Position numbers and translations under genes: made by a program. From contig JBITNC010000001.1 of NCBI GenBank assembly GCA_050084985.1, positions 15,190,001-15,254,000 of the forward strand: a DNA stretch of 64,000 nucleotides. The letters are read 5' to 3'. Origin of the DNA: Nageia nagi (lineage: Eukaryota > Pinophyta). How positions within the stretch are numbered: the stretch's first letter is position 1; the number at the start of each line of letters is the position of its first letter. The notes beneath the pieces are model-generated. The model was given only the letters and a program-made list of their open reading frames with translations. It made no database searches and had not been told where the DNA came from. This document shows, in pieces, positions 24,301 to 36,541 of the stretch.

Positions 24301-25900
24301 AAGTTGGTGTATTGATAGAAGCCATCAATAAGGAGCTTGTAGAAAGTAAAACCTAAGAAAAAGATTTAAAGAAGAAATTGGCAGAGTTCAGGAAGGAAGA
24401 ATTAGAGAAATTGAAGAAGGAACTACAAGATATAAAGGAAGCTAGATCTTCTCTAAAAAGGGATAGCCAGCACTTGACAAAAATATTGGATGAATCAAAA
24501 TACACATTGGTGGATTCCTTAACTAAAAAAGTTTGATATTAATGAAAATAAAACAAGTAGAAAAAGATTTAGAGAAAGCAATAACCAAATTTGTAAGTTA
24601 AGAAGGAATATATCAACACATAGAAAATATAAGTGTTGATGAGATTAAGCAGGTATAGAAATGGGTAGAAATGGACAAATTAGAAGATATTATTCATTTC
24701 TCATAGCATTCTAAGAAGGCTTTACTAGTGAAAATTATAAAAATATAGCATCTGCTGAATTTATGCTAGGAATTATGACATAAACAAAAAATCTTTAATT
24801 TGCAAAAGTATTATATTGAGAAAGAATTGATGAGTGTTGATGAATAGATATTACCACTACTATGGAAGGAAGGAAATATTGAAAAATTAGTTACAAAATG
24901 AGAAAATATCATGAAAAAACACATCCATTCAATAGAATCCATGCATAATTTAGTAAATGAAATAAATAATCTAATGAATCTCAACTAGATTGCTCAATAT
25001 TTGACTTATCATTTCGTAAATTCTCTAACTATTCTTACAAATTTTAGTGAAAAGCAATGTTAGCTGAATTTTTTTATAATCTATACCTCCTTATACAAAA
25101 AAAGAGGTGGAGGAGATCAAGACTATTTTCATAGCAGTCAAAGATACATTTCCTAGAGGGTTGAGTATCAAACTAAATGTTGTTTAAGGTTTGTATAATC
25201 CAATAGGATGAAGTCCCTAGAAAGCCACTAAAAATGTTGTATTTAATAATATTTTTTGTAAGAAAGTTTACTACAAGGAACTATTAGCTATGTTTATTTT
25301 TACTGAGTATGAAATATGAATGGAGATGAGAGATTTTGCATAATAATGTATGTCTCAATTATAAGTACCCCAACTCTATAGACCTAGAATGGTAATTAGT
25401 TAGCAAGGGATGCTAAAACTGGGAAATTTTATGAAAAATATTATTCTCATGTTTAAAATCCTAGAGCTCACAAGTAGGTGGTAGCAAATGATATATCTTG
25501 AAGGATTTATAATTTAATACACTTTCTCGACTACAAAATATCCTAAACTAAAGGCACAATGCATGATGGAACAAAGCTCAAAAGCATCCAAAAATTGATA
25601 ATTATTAGCTAATAGGATGATCTTGAAGAATATGGCAACACATAACACCTGAAGAAAATAAATGGCTTTCATGATGTGAAAAATACTTGCACCAATACTT
25701 TGGTCCATCCAACCTAGATGTGGAACCACCAAGTCCATGATAATGGGTTCACATCAGCATACTTTTCTCCATGATGTAGGAACTTAGTTTCATTAGATAC
25801 TATAAATTAATATTTCTTCCAGGAACCATTAGTCGAACAAATGATAGAGTTGTTACATATTGACCAATCGAAAGCAATTAGAGCAAAAGTTGTAGAATCT
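21320..25900 (+). pseudogene. Element A extra coding tract downstream of integrase (unknown protein)
   Basis: This is homologous by eye to 7,934-3,731 (-) in element B. The best-preserved part is 21,609-21,815 with its continuation to 22,147: a Tyr-Gly-Lys-Met-Lys block, a Phe-Asn-Phe-Leu-Glu-Leu-Ile block (Phe-Thr-Phe-Leu-Lys-Leu-Leu in B), a Phe-Val-Pro block, Asp-Tyr-Asp-Met-Ile (Gly-Asp-Asp-Met-Ile in B) and a Val-Leu-Val-Ala-Leu-Ser-Ile block (Val-Leu-Gln-Ala-Leu-Val-Ile in B, the Gln inferred at a stop). An acidic Glu run lies near 23,180-23,220. The C-terminal part (24,120-25,000) is Lys/Glu/Leu-rich coiled-coil-like text. Stops are frequent. Function unknown; I see no signal peptide or membrane segment. 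Confidence 0.65.
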
Positions 25901-25912
25901 AGGAGGAGATAT

Positions 25913-26600
25913 TGTACAAAAGCATTACAGTAGATACCTATTATGCAAAGCATTAGGGATGATTAAAAGATGACTAAATACAAAAAAGGTATTCATATAA
26001 AGTTACTAAAAAAGTCTAAAGTTGTCTACTTATTGAAGAAATACATCATCCACCCTACTAGTAGTAGTAAGATACAAAAGGTTGCACATAGCCATCCAAA
26101 CATTAAATATTGTACTTTTGTAGAAATCATGGAGCTTATCTCCCAATACTTTATATTCCTCTATAAATAGTTGTAAATAGATAATGAAATAGTTGAACTT
26201 TGAGCATTTTCTCCTCTTTATAATTCATGTAGCCTCATGGTTTTAGTTTAATACAATTAGTTTAGCCTCTTCCATTTGTGGTTGTTTAATTTATTATCTA
26301 TGGAGATATGAATGCATTTTATTATGTTTGTGGCATTATGGTGTAATCATGAGACCCTAACTCTAGGTTAATTTATTATTTCTAGGTCTTAGTTATGGGC
26401 TACAGCCTTATCCAGTAATGCCCAAGCTTGTTAGATTTAGTTTATTTCTTATTATTTCCTTTCAACATTTACTTTCTACTTTTACTTCATGTTAATATTT
26501 GCTATTTTATTTTTGTAATTGCTTGCTTTATTTCTTTCCTGAATTTTTGAACTTTAAAACACACATATTTGGCCTATTATGGAGATTGAACAAGGATATT
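25913..26600 (+). repeat. Candidate LTR start and promoter (possible 3' LTR of element A)
   Basis: A purine run AGGAGGAGAT (25,901-25,910) precedes TGTACAAAAGC at 25,913, a plausible PPT/LTR junction. CTATAAATAG at about 26,160 is a good plant TATA box, roughly 250 bases into the putative U3. The right end is not resolved and no matching LTR is present in the window. Confidence 0.35.
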
Positions 26601-28380
26601 AAATCATAAGTGAATTATCCCACTTCCATGTTCATTCAAAAACCATTATTGAATCATGAAATGCAACTTAAAAATGTGATGGAGTCCTTAGGATTTCACT
26701 TTTATTATCAACACTCACAATTTGATCATATCTTCTTTAGATGTGTAAATATGTGGAAGTCCATCCCTTCTGGTAAGATTTCATTTATGTTTTAAACCTA
26801 ATGTTTTTGTGGATGATTTGTTAGATTTCTTAGAGTCATCAATACTTCATTTTTTGTATCTATAAATAGGGACTTCCTTTACTACTTTAGGAGAGGATAA
26901 AATATTGTAATGTTATGCTACCATTTTGAGCACTCATAATAGAAAACATTCCATTTACTCTATAACTCTATTATTTTCATTCTCTTCCTCTTGTTAAGAT
27001 ACTTTGAATGACTCTAACTACTTGTGCACTTATCTTGAAGCTAGTTTAAGGCATTTTTCATTGTTAATGTTTATTTTCTAGCTATTGGGTACTAATTAAT
27101 TCCTTTTTTAATGATTTCAATCATGAGATATCTTAGTTTGCTTTCTTGTTTCCCTATTTTGGATCATAGACAAGTATGAATGCTTAAGTATTTCTCTTCT
27201 ACCTCATGATTTTCCTTGTTCAAATTATGTTCAAACTTTATATCTCCTTGCACTTGTTGAATTTATATTACATGCTCTATCTTATCTATCCCAAACCTTC
27301 CTCTTCAACATCATGTTTCAATCTTTTCAAGATCTTTCCTTGCTCATCGAGTGTATTTTATCACCTTGTATCATATTGTTCCTTATTATGTCAAGTAATA
27401 CCTTAGTTCATTGTATCATTCCTTCCAATGTTGTGTTGTTCCTTAGTATGATATGTTAGGACTATATAGCCAATCAGTTGACATTATCACTCTTATAACT
27501 GAACACTTAGTGCTTTTCTTATCATGTTGCATATTCATAGGCTTTTCTAAGTGTTTTTCCTACCTTCTTGCATCATGTTTAAACATATACTGATATCACT
27601 ACACTTATCATACAACAATCAACATTTATCATAGCTTTTTTATGACTTTGTAGGACTTCATCTGGTTTCATTTACATTTTATTATTGTGTTGCATTTTGA
27701 TAACTTTGTAGCTAATGTCACCACTTCAAAAGTGGAGTAGACCTACTTTTACTCTTCATGTACCAATTTGGGAAAATATTTGTTGACATCACCACTCTTG
27801 TCTCTTAGTATTTAATTATTTTCTTGCCTTTTGGTATTGTATTCAATTTTTAGTTGACATCATCACTTCTTCTCATGCAACACTCAGTTTCATTTTCCTT
27901 ATCGATGTTTTGCAAGACTTTAGCTAACAACAGTTACCTTTATCATCCAATGTTCAATGTATTTCACCCCACCTTAGCTCAAAACCTCTTTAGATGATGT
28001 CATCACCCCTTACACTACTTCTAATATCTTAAAACCAATATAGTTTATGTCATAGTGGTTCATCACTTGGAATTACATTATTTGCTTTCTTCCTGAGCCT
28101 TAACTCTTATTTAGCTGACATCATCATTGATGTGAACATAGAATTTCATTGAAGGCCTATTTCCTTATTATATGTTTACATCATCATATGAAACATGTTG
28201 TTTTAGGTTATTTGGTCAAATAATTGATTTCCTCTCTTGGTGAGACTGTTCTCCTAGGATTTATCATTATCTCCTAAGAACTTTCAAATTCACCATTTAT
28301 TGTCCTAGATTAAGGCATTAACCCTTGAAATCTTTACTAATTCCTTCATCTCATAGATAGAATTGGCATAAAAACAATTA
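26600..28380. other. Non-coding repeat-rich stretch
   Basis: I find no coding tract. A second TATA-like site (CTATAAATAGGG) lies at about 26,860. From about 27,470 to 28,200 a loose motif related to GACATCATCACT recurs eight to ten times at 60-140 base intervals. The region ends in a polypurine tract at 28,381-28,393. It could be the 3' untranslated region of an LTR retrotransposon. Confidence 0.4.
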
Positions 28381-28393
28381 AAATTAAGGGGGA
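28381..28393 (+). other. Candidate polypurine tract
   Basis: AAATTAAGGGGGA lies three bases before TGAAATATTATAATATTTCA at 28,397, the expected layout of a plus-strand primer next to a 3' LTR. The first 20 LTR bases form a near-perfect palindrome. Confidence 0.45.
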
Positions 28394-28396
28394 TAA

Positions 28397-29476
28397 TGAA
28401 ATATTATAATATTTCATGATTTTTAATTTTAATATATTGACATCAACAACTCACACTCCAATGATTAGCACATTTAATTGCCTCAACAACCTATAGTACC
28501 AACCATTAATGAGTTACAATTTCCTAAGATCCACCATTAATATATTGTAAGCTTATAAATGAATATTTCATGATTCTATAAGGAATTATAATGCTTCTTC
28601 AATTCTTTGTTCTTGACCAACATGGTTACACATCTTGTTTGCAGACTATGTGTGGATTTCCTAAGCGAATTTTTTACTTCCACAAAATTTTACTTGGAGT
28701 CTTAAACATTAAATTACAAAGTCCAAGGTATATATATAAGGACATTATTGCATTGTAAAGATATATGATTCTAGATTTTTGTATTCATTCTTTACATGTA
28801 ACAGAAAGAGAAAATCACTATGCATCTTTCCTTACATTTATGTGCTTGTATTTCATATTCTATTAGGTGTATATGATTAGAAATAACTTCTATCATGTTA
28901 TATATCAAATATGGAGATGGATTAATGTTATATTCACAAATTTCATAGTATTTTAGCCTAGTGGATAGTTATTATATTTTTATTTCATGCATTAGATATA
29001 GATATATCTATGTTTGTGTTTTGTCACCTTGTAATGGGTGTGTAGCAAGTCAATTTTCTTGTGATGAATATAACATTTATTCTAATCTACACTTAGTATG
29101 ATTCCATTTGTGTTGTATTTTCATTTAATATAACTCTTCAACCATATATGATGCATCATACTTTGTATTGTAAAATCACCACAAATAGTAATTTCCCATT
29201 GTGCTTGTACCCAGTCTTACTCAGTTGTAGTCTATTAATACATTCACTTCCTCCTTATATTATCCACACTTATATATATTCATTATTTATGGGTATATTA
29301 TTTCTATAAATTATACTTATTTCACTTTAAATCCAAATATAACATGACATCCTTTGAGTACAAATCACCCATTTTCTAAATTGTTCTTTTGGTACTATTC
29401 ATACAGTCATGTTCTAATGACCTAGAAAATACATTATAGTTTGCGAAGAATAGTTAGAGATTGAAATTTCCTTTTA
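28397..29476 (+). repeat. Candidate LTR (right boundary unresolved)
   Basis: It starts TGAAATATTA after the polypurine tract. A TATA box (TATATATATAAGG) lies at about 28,728, some 330 bases in, as expected of U3. It ends at or before the start of the element D LTR at 29,477. No second copy is present in the window. Confidence 0.35.
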
Positions 29477-30450
29477 TGATGATCCCAAACCATTAGCTCA
29501 TGCTCAAATAATCCCTTAGAGAGTTATGTTTTCCTTTATCCTTCATATCTCACCATTTAAACATAAAATAATACAAAACATCGAATTTGTAGCAATGAAT
29601 GGAAAGAATGAAGTAAACAATCTATAATTATATGTAATTTCCCAACATAGGTAATTAGGAAGAAAACATGGTAAAACTACCAAGACATACTTATAGATCT
29701 AACATCTCACTCCAAAGTTCAAATACTCAATAAACAACAAATAACCAAGATTTTATGTCAATGTTTAGGTATATTAAGCAAACACACTTGAAATGATAAC
29801 AAATAATGGAATTATATTGATATAGCAATGAAGATCTCAATTACATATATTTTGAACCTAAGGATGTTACACCAAGATTACCTCCAATAGGGTTATTATA
29901 GATGGCTCCAATATCTCACCAATCATAGCAGCGATAAGGCATAGCCCAAGGCTTCCCTACCTCTATTCGAATGGAATAACCATAGTTCCTCTCCTGAACA
30001 ACTAGAGTAAACAAGAGGCTAACATTCAATCACCTCAATACCTCAAATTCAAATCAATACCTATAAGTGGAAAATATAGACTTCTCACACTTATTCCAAA
30101 AATGAGGATTTAATCATATATTCATCATGTATCATGTGTTCTAAGTGTCCTCCTTTTATAGATGAAATGGTTGATCTTCTAATCTCGAGTTGAGTTGATC
30201 CAATGACTTACAAGAGTGATTTGTTTGTTATCAATCCCAACATCCAAGATAAGATGTGTTAGTATGGGATTAATCACATCTAAGGGCCAAGAATACCAAA
30301 TTTTTACAAGGTGAGACTTCAAGGTACCTCGATATCAATGTCGTGAGCTAGAAAGCCTCCAAGAGTATGATGTGGGATCCTAGGGATGCTTAATGCTCAA
30401 TGTAGGGATCTATATGGCATCCTTAACCCAACATCCAAGTTTGGGGAGGC
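29477..30450 (-). repeat. Element D 3' LTR
   Basis: It begins TGATGATCCCAAACCATTAG and matches 39,992-40,975 along its length by eye, with many substitutions and small indels. Shared landmarks are GTCAATGTTTAGGTATATT, GGAATTATATTGATATAGCA and TCTAATNTCGAGTTGAGTTG. The right limit is where the similarity fades, near 30,450. Confidence 0.75.
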
Positions 30451-30960
30451 TTTCAATGTAAATATATCTTCAATAATTCCACATCCAAGTATAGGAGTCT
30501 TTATAGTTCCTCAAAGTCAATGTAATCACCTATATGGATGCTCTAACTTGAAGAGGGAAGCATTAATGAAAAGGGGATCATATAATGCCAATATTACAAT
30601 CATCAAGCCAAGGAATATGCAAGGCCTTATTATTGGAGAATAATATTATATTTACAATAATAATGTACTTGGTATCATAAATACATCATTATTTCCATAT
30701 TTGGACACTCAATTATACATAATATACTAATGAAAGGCCCAACATTCCATAATTGGAGTACTAGACTACTCTCCAAGTGGAACTTACAATTAATTGACCA
30801 AATAACACATAAAATAGGCAAAAGTACTCATGATATAATGCTCCCAAATTACTTGTTCCCAAATAATTCAAAACATCCATGGTTGTAGTAGAGTTCTCTT
30901 GATCCTCTCTATATTCCTCATTGTTGATTCAAGAATCAATAAACTCTAGCTTCCTCTTTT

Positions 30961-30965
30961 GTCCA
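30961..30965. repeat. Left target-site duplication of element C
   Basis: GTCCA immediately before the LTR start TGTTAGGATCCC. The right partner is GTCAA at 36,946-36,950, one mismatch. Confidence 0.75.
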
Positions 30966-31369
30966 TGTTAGGATCCCACATCTTAACATTTTAGTGTTAG
31001 TATTAGTATTTTATTAAATTATCCACCTATATTGTAATATTATGATTGTAAGGGTGAGGTTTGATTTTGCATTACTGTTAGAGTTAGGGTTAGTTTAATA
31101 TAAATAGATAGAAGTGTGTGAAGAAAGGCATCTTGAACATTATTTTTCATATTTGGAGTTGTAAGGAGGTAGCCCCCTCAAAGTGGCCTATGATTCTATT
31201 ATTATTAAATAAAATCTTATTCTTATCTGCTTATTGATGCTATTTCATATTCTATTTACTAGTGCATGCTTTGTTATTTCCAATAGATAGTTATCATTTT
31301 CCTATTTCAAATCAATATTCATTTCATTTCTACAATATTTCCCTTTTTCATATTTGTAGCATCATAACA
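30966..31369 (+). repeat. Element C 5' LTR
   Basis: 404 bp from TGTTAGGATCCC to CATAACA. A TATA box TATAAATAG lies at 31,099-31,107. It is an exact length match to 36,542-36,945. Confidence 0.93.
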
Positions 31370-31371
31370 TC

Positions 31372-31385
31372 TGGTATCAAAGCTC
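31372..31385 (+). other. Element C primer-binding site
   Basis: TGGTATCAAAGCTC starts two bases after the 5' LTR. It is close to TGGTATCAGAGC, the usual site complementary to initiator tRNA-Met. Confidence 0.85.
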
Positions 31386-32149
31386 TTTCCAGGGCCATTC
31401 TATTGTAGGAAAATAAAAAAACAAATTAGAGGTCTAGGCTAGAAACCTTGTACTAGGGGTTTTAAAATATCTAGGAGGATCTATCATTTTTGGCTAAGCA
31501 CACTTGCCCATAAAGTTGTTTGTGAAATGAGGTGCAAAAAAAACTCTACACTAATACCCAAGCCTTAGATAGAACCCTGCATAGGATTTGACTCCACATA
31601 CCAAAAGGTATATCAAAGACTATCTAGGCTATAAATGAAAACTTAGTAGGAAGCTATGTCGACCATCTATAAATTGTAGTGCACTAGCAAGTGCTATTGG
31701 AAAGTTACTTGTCACAGAAGCCATGTTTGTAGCCTCTTTCCTTGTGAAAGTTGGATAGGAGGGGTGTTTAGACAAGCTTATAAAGCAGATAATCCTTACC
31801 CTAGAATCATTCCTTCACATAAAAAACCTTGATTCGGGAAGCAAAATGTATGACATGCAATTTTGTAGAGCCCCCAAAAATAGTAATTCAAAGTAGCAAA
31901 AGCTTAGAGCAAATAACTAAAAATCTATATCATTTCAATAATTTTTAACAAAAGCAAATAGACCCATAGATGTAAAAAAGAGTCTGAGGGTTCAAAAATC
32001 ATCATTAGGATACCTATTCCATTGTGATCATCTTTTTGAGATGATTGTTTTTATATATTACACCCATACACTTTTTTGAGAACTTTATAAAAATAGTTTT
32101 TAAAAATAGCAATTTCTAGAAATATGAGCTTCAAAAATAGCAATTTTTA

Positions 32150-33190
32150 GAAATGGCATTTGAAATAGGATCCCAAACAGTAGCACAAGCTAATCCTACC
32201 ATGATTACATTTCAAACTATGATCCAACAAATGGTAGATACACTTACCAATACATTCATAGCAAAAATTTGATAAACATAGACACAAATACAAACCCTTG
32301 ATAGTAAATGTGATAGTGTTCAATTAAGCCTCAGTCATACCAATAATGCATTCAGTTCATAGCAATCAAGGTAGTCAAGAAATCCATAAGGGTACCATCA
32401 TAACTTTTAGAGCCAACAAGGTGGTTTCATTCTTCCCTACATAATCAAATTGGATTTTCCTTGATTTGATGGAGATAATCCCAATGGTTGGATTTATAAA
32501 GCTGAATAGTATTTCACATTGAACCAAATCCTAGAGGATTTGAAGGTGTACATGGCATATTTTCATTTGGACCGTGAGGCTCTCTAATGGCACTATTGGT
32601 ACTCCAAAACACATCCTACTCCTTCATGGGATGAATTCACTCAATAATTATTGATCCATTTTGGTCCTAGTGACTATGAAGACTTCACAAGGGCATTAAC
32701 CAAGTTACATCAAACTACAATAGTCAAAGAATACCAAAATTAGTTTGAGAAATTGGAAAATCACATAGAGGGGTTGGATAATGCATTTTTCACAAGTTGT
32801 TTTATTAGTGGATTAAAAGAAGAAATTAAACCAAAGGTTAAAATGTTTAATCCCAAAACTATGATGGATGCTATTTCCTTGGAAAAGCTTGCTAAAAATA
32901 AAGCCAATGCTCATCGATGAAATGTAAGACCTCCATTCACCAAAACACTAATATTTCCCACTCCTCTAATAACACAAGTGCCCCACCACCAAATCACACA
33001 ATGCAAACTAAGAAGTTGAAATGGAAGAAATGGAAGAGTATTGAAAGAAGGGCTTGTGCTATAATTATATGAGAAATTTGTTTTTGGTCATCATTGTACA
33101 CAAAAAAAGTTATATTTACTTGATGTTGATGCTCCTAGTGAGGAGGAATATGAGAATGCACCTAAAGAGGCTACAGAGAAAATTCCAAAT
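32150..33190 (+). pseudogene. gag: Element C gag
   Basis: The ATG near 32,153 opens a gag tract. Blocks include Lys-Leu-Asp-Phe-Pro-X-Phe-Asp-Gly-Asp-Asn-Pro (about 32,447-32,485, Arg/Lys-Phe-Asp-Gly type), Trp-Asp-Glu-Phe-Thr-Gln (about 32,627) and Phe-Ile-Ser-Gly-Leu-Lys (about 32,800). Near 33,053-33,105 a CCHC zinc knuckle can be read only across a frameshift (Cys-Tyr-Asn, then Phe-Gly-His-His-Cys). Several stops disable it. Confidence 0.75.
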
Positions 33191-33199
33191 GAGGAGGTA

Positions 33200-33570
33200 T
33201 TACTTATCTCTTATAATGCACTAGTAGGAATTACCACTCCTCAAACTATAAAGGTCAAAGGGTTATTTAAAAAGTGCCCTCTCATAATATTGTTGGATTC
33301 AGGAAGTACTCATAATTTCATTGATCCATGAGTGGCTAAGGTTGCTGATTGTTACATCCACCCTACAAATAATTTTAAGGTTATGGTTGGTAATGGAGGA
33401 AAAATTACATGTAAAGGCACATGTCATAATGTCAAACTAAGCATGGAACACTATACCTTGAAAAGTGACATGTATGCTTTACCACTTGGGGGATGTGATA
33501 TAGTTTTAGGGGTATAATGGCTAAGGAATTGGGAACCATATAGTGACATTTTGTAGAGCTATGGATGAAT
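33200..33570 (+). pseudogene. Element C retropepsin
   Basis: The active site Leu-Leu-Asp-Ser-Gly-Ser-Thr-His-Asn-Phe lies at about 33,290-33,320 and is intact. A stop follows shortly after Phe-Ile-Asp-Pro. The downstream open frame 33,332-33,517 ends with Leu-Pro-Leu-Gly-Gly-Cys-Asp-Ile-Val-Leu-Gly-Val, the usual C-terminal block before Trp-Leu. Confidence 0.85.
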
Positions 33571-33879
33571 TTTAAAATAGATGAATAAGAGCATAATCTC
33601 AGGGGATTACATGGTGGATCTGTATAAATGTGAGCTCATATCGCATGGAAAAGATCCTACAAAAAATTGGGAAAGGGATTCTGGCATAATTACACTCTTT
33701 ATCAATCACCAAATCTAAAATCATAGAGCCTAAGGATCTATAGCCCATCTTAAGAAAGCATTCAAGCACCTTTGAGTAACCAAGGGGCTTACCACCCTAG
33801 CAATCACATGATCATGCTATCCAATTGGTTTTGGGAAGTCACCCACCAAACATTCATCCTTATTGATATCCTTGTTTAC

Positions 33880-34560
33880 AAAAAAATGAAATTGAAAAAT
33901 TGGTTAAGGAACTATTGGATGCAAGAGTAATCTGACCTAGCATAAGCCCATATTCTTCTCCAATTATTTTGGTTCATAATAAAGATGGTTCTTGGTGTAT
34001 GTGTGTGTATTTCAAGGCCCTAAACAAAATTAACATCAAGGACAAATTTCCCATCTCGTTCATTGATGAATTATTGGATGAACTGCATGGGGTAAGATAT
34101 TTTTCTAAGCTAGACCTACAATCAGGGTATCACCAAATCTGGGTCAAGGAGGAGGATATACTAAAAACTATATTTTGCACCCATGAGGGCTATTATGAGT
34201 TTCTATTCATGCCTTTTGGCCTCACAAATGCTCCATCCATATTTCAAAATTTAGTGAATCAGTAGGTGTTTTGCCTATTCCTCAAAAAGTTCATTTTAGC
34301 TTTCTTTGATGATATCTTGATCTATAGTAAGACATGGAAAGAACACATGGCACATGTTGACCAAACCTTACAAATCTTGAAGGAACACTAGCTATATGCA
34401 AAAAAATCAAAATGTTCATTTAGTAAGAGGGAAATTGATTACTTAGGCCATGTTATATCCAAAGAGGGAGTTAAGGTGGATCCATAAAAGATTATTGACA
34501 TGTAGAATTGGTCTGAGGATTGTTGGGATTGACATGCTATTATAAGAAATTTGTGAAGGA
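33880..34560 (+). pseudogene. Element C reverse transcriptase
   Basis: The open frame 33,969-34,265 holds Lys-Asp-Gly-Ser-Trp, Tyr-Phe-Lys-Ala-Leu-Asn-Lys-Ile, Ile-Asp-Glu-Leu-Leu-Asp-Glu-Leu, Lys-Leu-Asp-Leu-Gln-Ser-Gly-Tyr-His and Met-Pro-Phe-Gly-Leu-Thr-Asn-Ala. A stop at 34,263 (Gln to stop) precedes the catalytic block Phe-Phe-Asp-Asp-Ile-Leu-Ile-Tyr at about 34,300-34,325. Sequence style is that of chromoviruses such as Reina or Tekay. Confidence 0.9.
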
Positions 34561-34569
34561 TTATGGAAA

Positions 34570-35080
34570 GATTGTAGCACCTCTAACCATGTTGTTGAAA
34601 AAGAATGCATTCCAATGGTCTCCTCAAGCTGAGGTAGCTTTCCTTAAGCTTAAGGAGGTGATGTGTACCACCCATATATTAGCAAATGCCTAATTTTTTT
34701 AAAACCTTTGTGATATAAAGTGATGCTTATGGAGTAGGAATTAGGGTAGTATTAATGCAGGAGGGGCATCCCTTGGCATTCACTAGTAGAGCACTCTTTG
34801 GAAAAAATTTGCGTAAATCCACTTATGAAAAAGAAATGCTTACCATCATTCATGTAGTTCAACATTGGAGACCATATCTCATTGGTTGCCATTTCATCAT
34901 CCTCACAGATCATCACAATTTGAAATTTTTCATTGAGCAACGCATTTCTATGCCTAAGCAACAAAAATGGGTGACCAAACTACTAGGGTATGATTATGAG
35001 ATAGTATACCATAAAGGTAAGGAGAATGTGGTTGTTGATGCTTTGTCCAAAAAATTTGAAGATCAAGTAGCACTATAAGC
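34570..35080 (+). pseudogene. Element C RNase H
   Basis: The open frame 34,755-35,078 carries Phe-Thr-Ser-Arg-Ala-Leu, Ser-Thr-Tyr-Glu-Lys-Glu, Leu-Thr-Asp-His-His-Asn-Leu-Lys and Val-Val-Asp-Ala-Leu-Ser-Lys, so the later acidic positions are kept. The N-terminal piece at 34,570-34,750 is frameshifted. Confidence 0.88.
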
Positions 35081-35149
35081 TCTTTCATCTCCTATTCCTT
35101 AATGGTTGGATAAAGTTAAACAAGAGTGGGTAGAATATAGCTTCACCTA

Positions 35150-36310
35150 GGAATTACTAAAATAAATCACTCAAGACCCCATGATTAAACCATACCATAC
35201 ATGGCATGATGGTATTTTGAGATTCAAAGGTCGAATTTTGTTACCATATCCTTCAAAATGTAAATTAGAAATACTTACCAATTTGCATTACACACCTATA
35301 TCAAGACATGAAGGACTTTTGAAAACTTATAAGCGAGTGGCATGGTCATTCTATTGGATAGGTATGAAATTAGATATCAAGCAGTTTGTGGTAGCTTGTG
35401 ATGTATGTCATTGACAAAAGGTGAGATAGTGGGTACTCTAGGACTCCTTCAACCTCTCCCCATACCTACTCATACATGGATCAATATCTTAATGGATTTC
35501 ATTGAAGGCCTTCCTAAAACTCATGGTAAATTAGTTATTCTAGTGGTGGTTGATTAGTTATCCAAATATGCTCACTTTGGCTCATTGGCTCATCCCTACA
35601 AAATAGTGATAGTGGCATAATTATTCTTAGATACAATTTTCAAACTACATGGCATGCTAGAGATAATTTTTAGTGATCATGATCCCACTTTTACAAGTCA
35701 TTTTGGTAAGAGCTTTTTAAACTGTAAGGTACCCAAGTAAACATGAACTCAGCATATCACCCATAAATTGATGGTTAGACTAAAATTGTCAATAAACACT
35801 TGGAAACATATTTATGTTGTTTTGCTTTAGCACAACCTATGCATTAAGTATGATGGCTTCCCTTGGCCAAGTGGTGGTATAAAAACATCTTATCATTCTA
35901 CCAACAAGATGACCCCCTATGAAGTAGTGTATGGTCAAGCTCCACCAACAGTCACCTTGTATGTTGCAGGTACTAGTAAAGTTTAGGTAGTTGACTTAGA
36001 TTTAGTTATGTAGGATGATATTCTTCATTTTCTCAAGGATAATCTTCAAATATCCCAACACTATATGAAATAATAGGCTGATCAGCAACATGTGGAAAGG
36101 GAGTTTCAGGTAGATGACATGGTCTTTTTAAGGCTACAACCTTATCGCTAGAAATCCTTAAAAATAAAAGGCCCTCAAAAATTGGCCCTAAAGTTTTATG
36201 TCCATACAAGATGTTACAACGCATTGGCCTAGTTGCATATAAATTAGAGCTTCCTGCTTCTTCTACAATTCACCCAATGTTTCATGTCTCTTACCTTAAG
36301 AAAGTGGTTG
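35150..36310 (+). pseudogene. Element C integrase
   Basis: The zinc-binding domain is read in 35,181-35,414: His-Tyr-Thr-Pro, Ser-Arg-His-Glu-Gly and Cys-Asp-Val-Cys-His. In the core, Asp-Phe-Ile-Glu-Gly-Leu-Pro (about 35,495), Val-Val-Asp and a degenerate second-Asp block near 35,670-35,690 can be followed across stops. The last part includes the GPY/F-like module (about 36,185-36,240) and Ile-His-Pro-Met-Phe-His-Val-Ser (about 36,265). Confidence 0.85.
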
Positions 36311-36339
36311 GATTAGAGGTTCAGGTTCAAACATAATTA

Positions 36340-36530
36340 CTTGAGTTGGTAGAGGATGGATCAATGGTAGTTGTAACTGAGGTAATTCTAGATCAATGCT
36401 CATGATAGCTTTGTAATCACTCCATCATAGAAGTCCTTATGTAGTGGCAAGGCATGGCACCAGAAGATGCAACATGGGAAATCCTTCATCAGCTATAGCT
36501 TCAAGCTTTGAGGATAAAGCTTCATCCCAA
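36340..36530 (+). pseudogene. Element C chromodomain
   Basis: Leu-Met/Val-Gln-Trp-Gln-Gly-Met-Ala-Pro-Glu-Asp-Ala-Thr-Trp-Glu at about 36,435-36,480 is the core of the integrase-linked chromodomain, followed by the usual tail just before the 3' LTR. This domain defines chromoviruses and is thought to bias integration by binding modified histones. Confidence 0.85.
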
Positions 36531-36541
36531 GAGGGGTGGCA

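Larger units (their letters stand above)
15829..25912 (+). mobile_element. Element A, right part: protease to end of extra tract
   Basis: Continuation of the outer Tat-like element on the + strand. It runs protease end, archaeal-like RNase H, reverse transcriptase, RNase H, integrase, an intervening non-coding stretch (19,740-21,320) and the extra coding tract. The 3' limit is uncertain. A purine run at 25,900-25,910 followed by TGTACAAAAGC at 25,913 could be the polypurine tract and the start of the 3' LTR. No matching 5' LTR is in the window to prove it. Confidence 0.75.

Noticed and set aside
27470-28200. CRISPR-like array
   Set aside because: Spacing and motif are irregular, the DNA is plant-like, and no cas genes are present.
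30386-30643. An 85-codon + strand frame next to element C
   Set aside because: It straddles the end of the element D 3' LTR, is antisense to that element, and its counterpart in the other LTR is not open.
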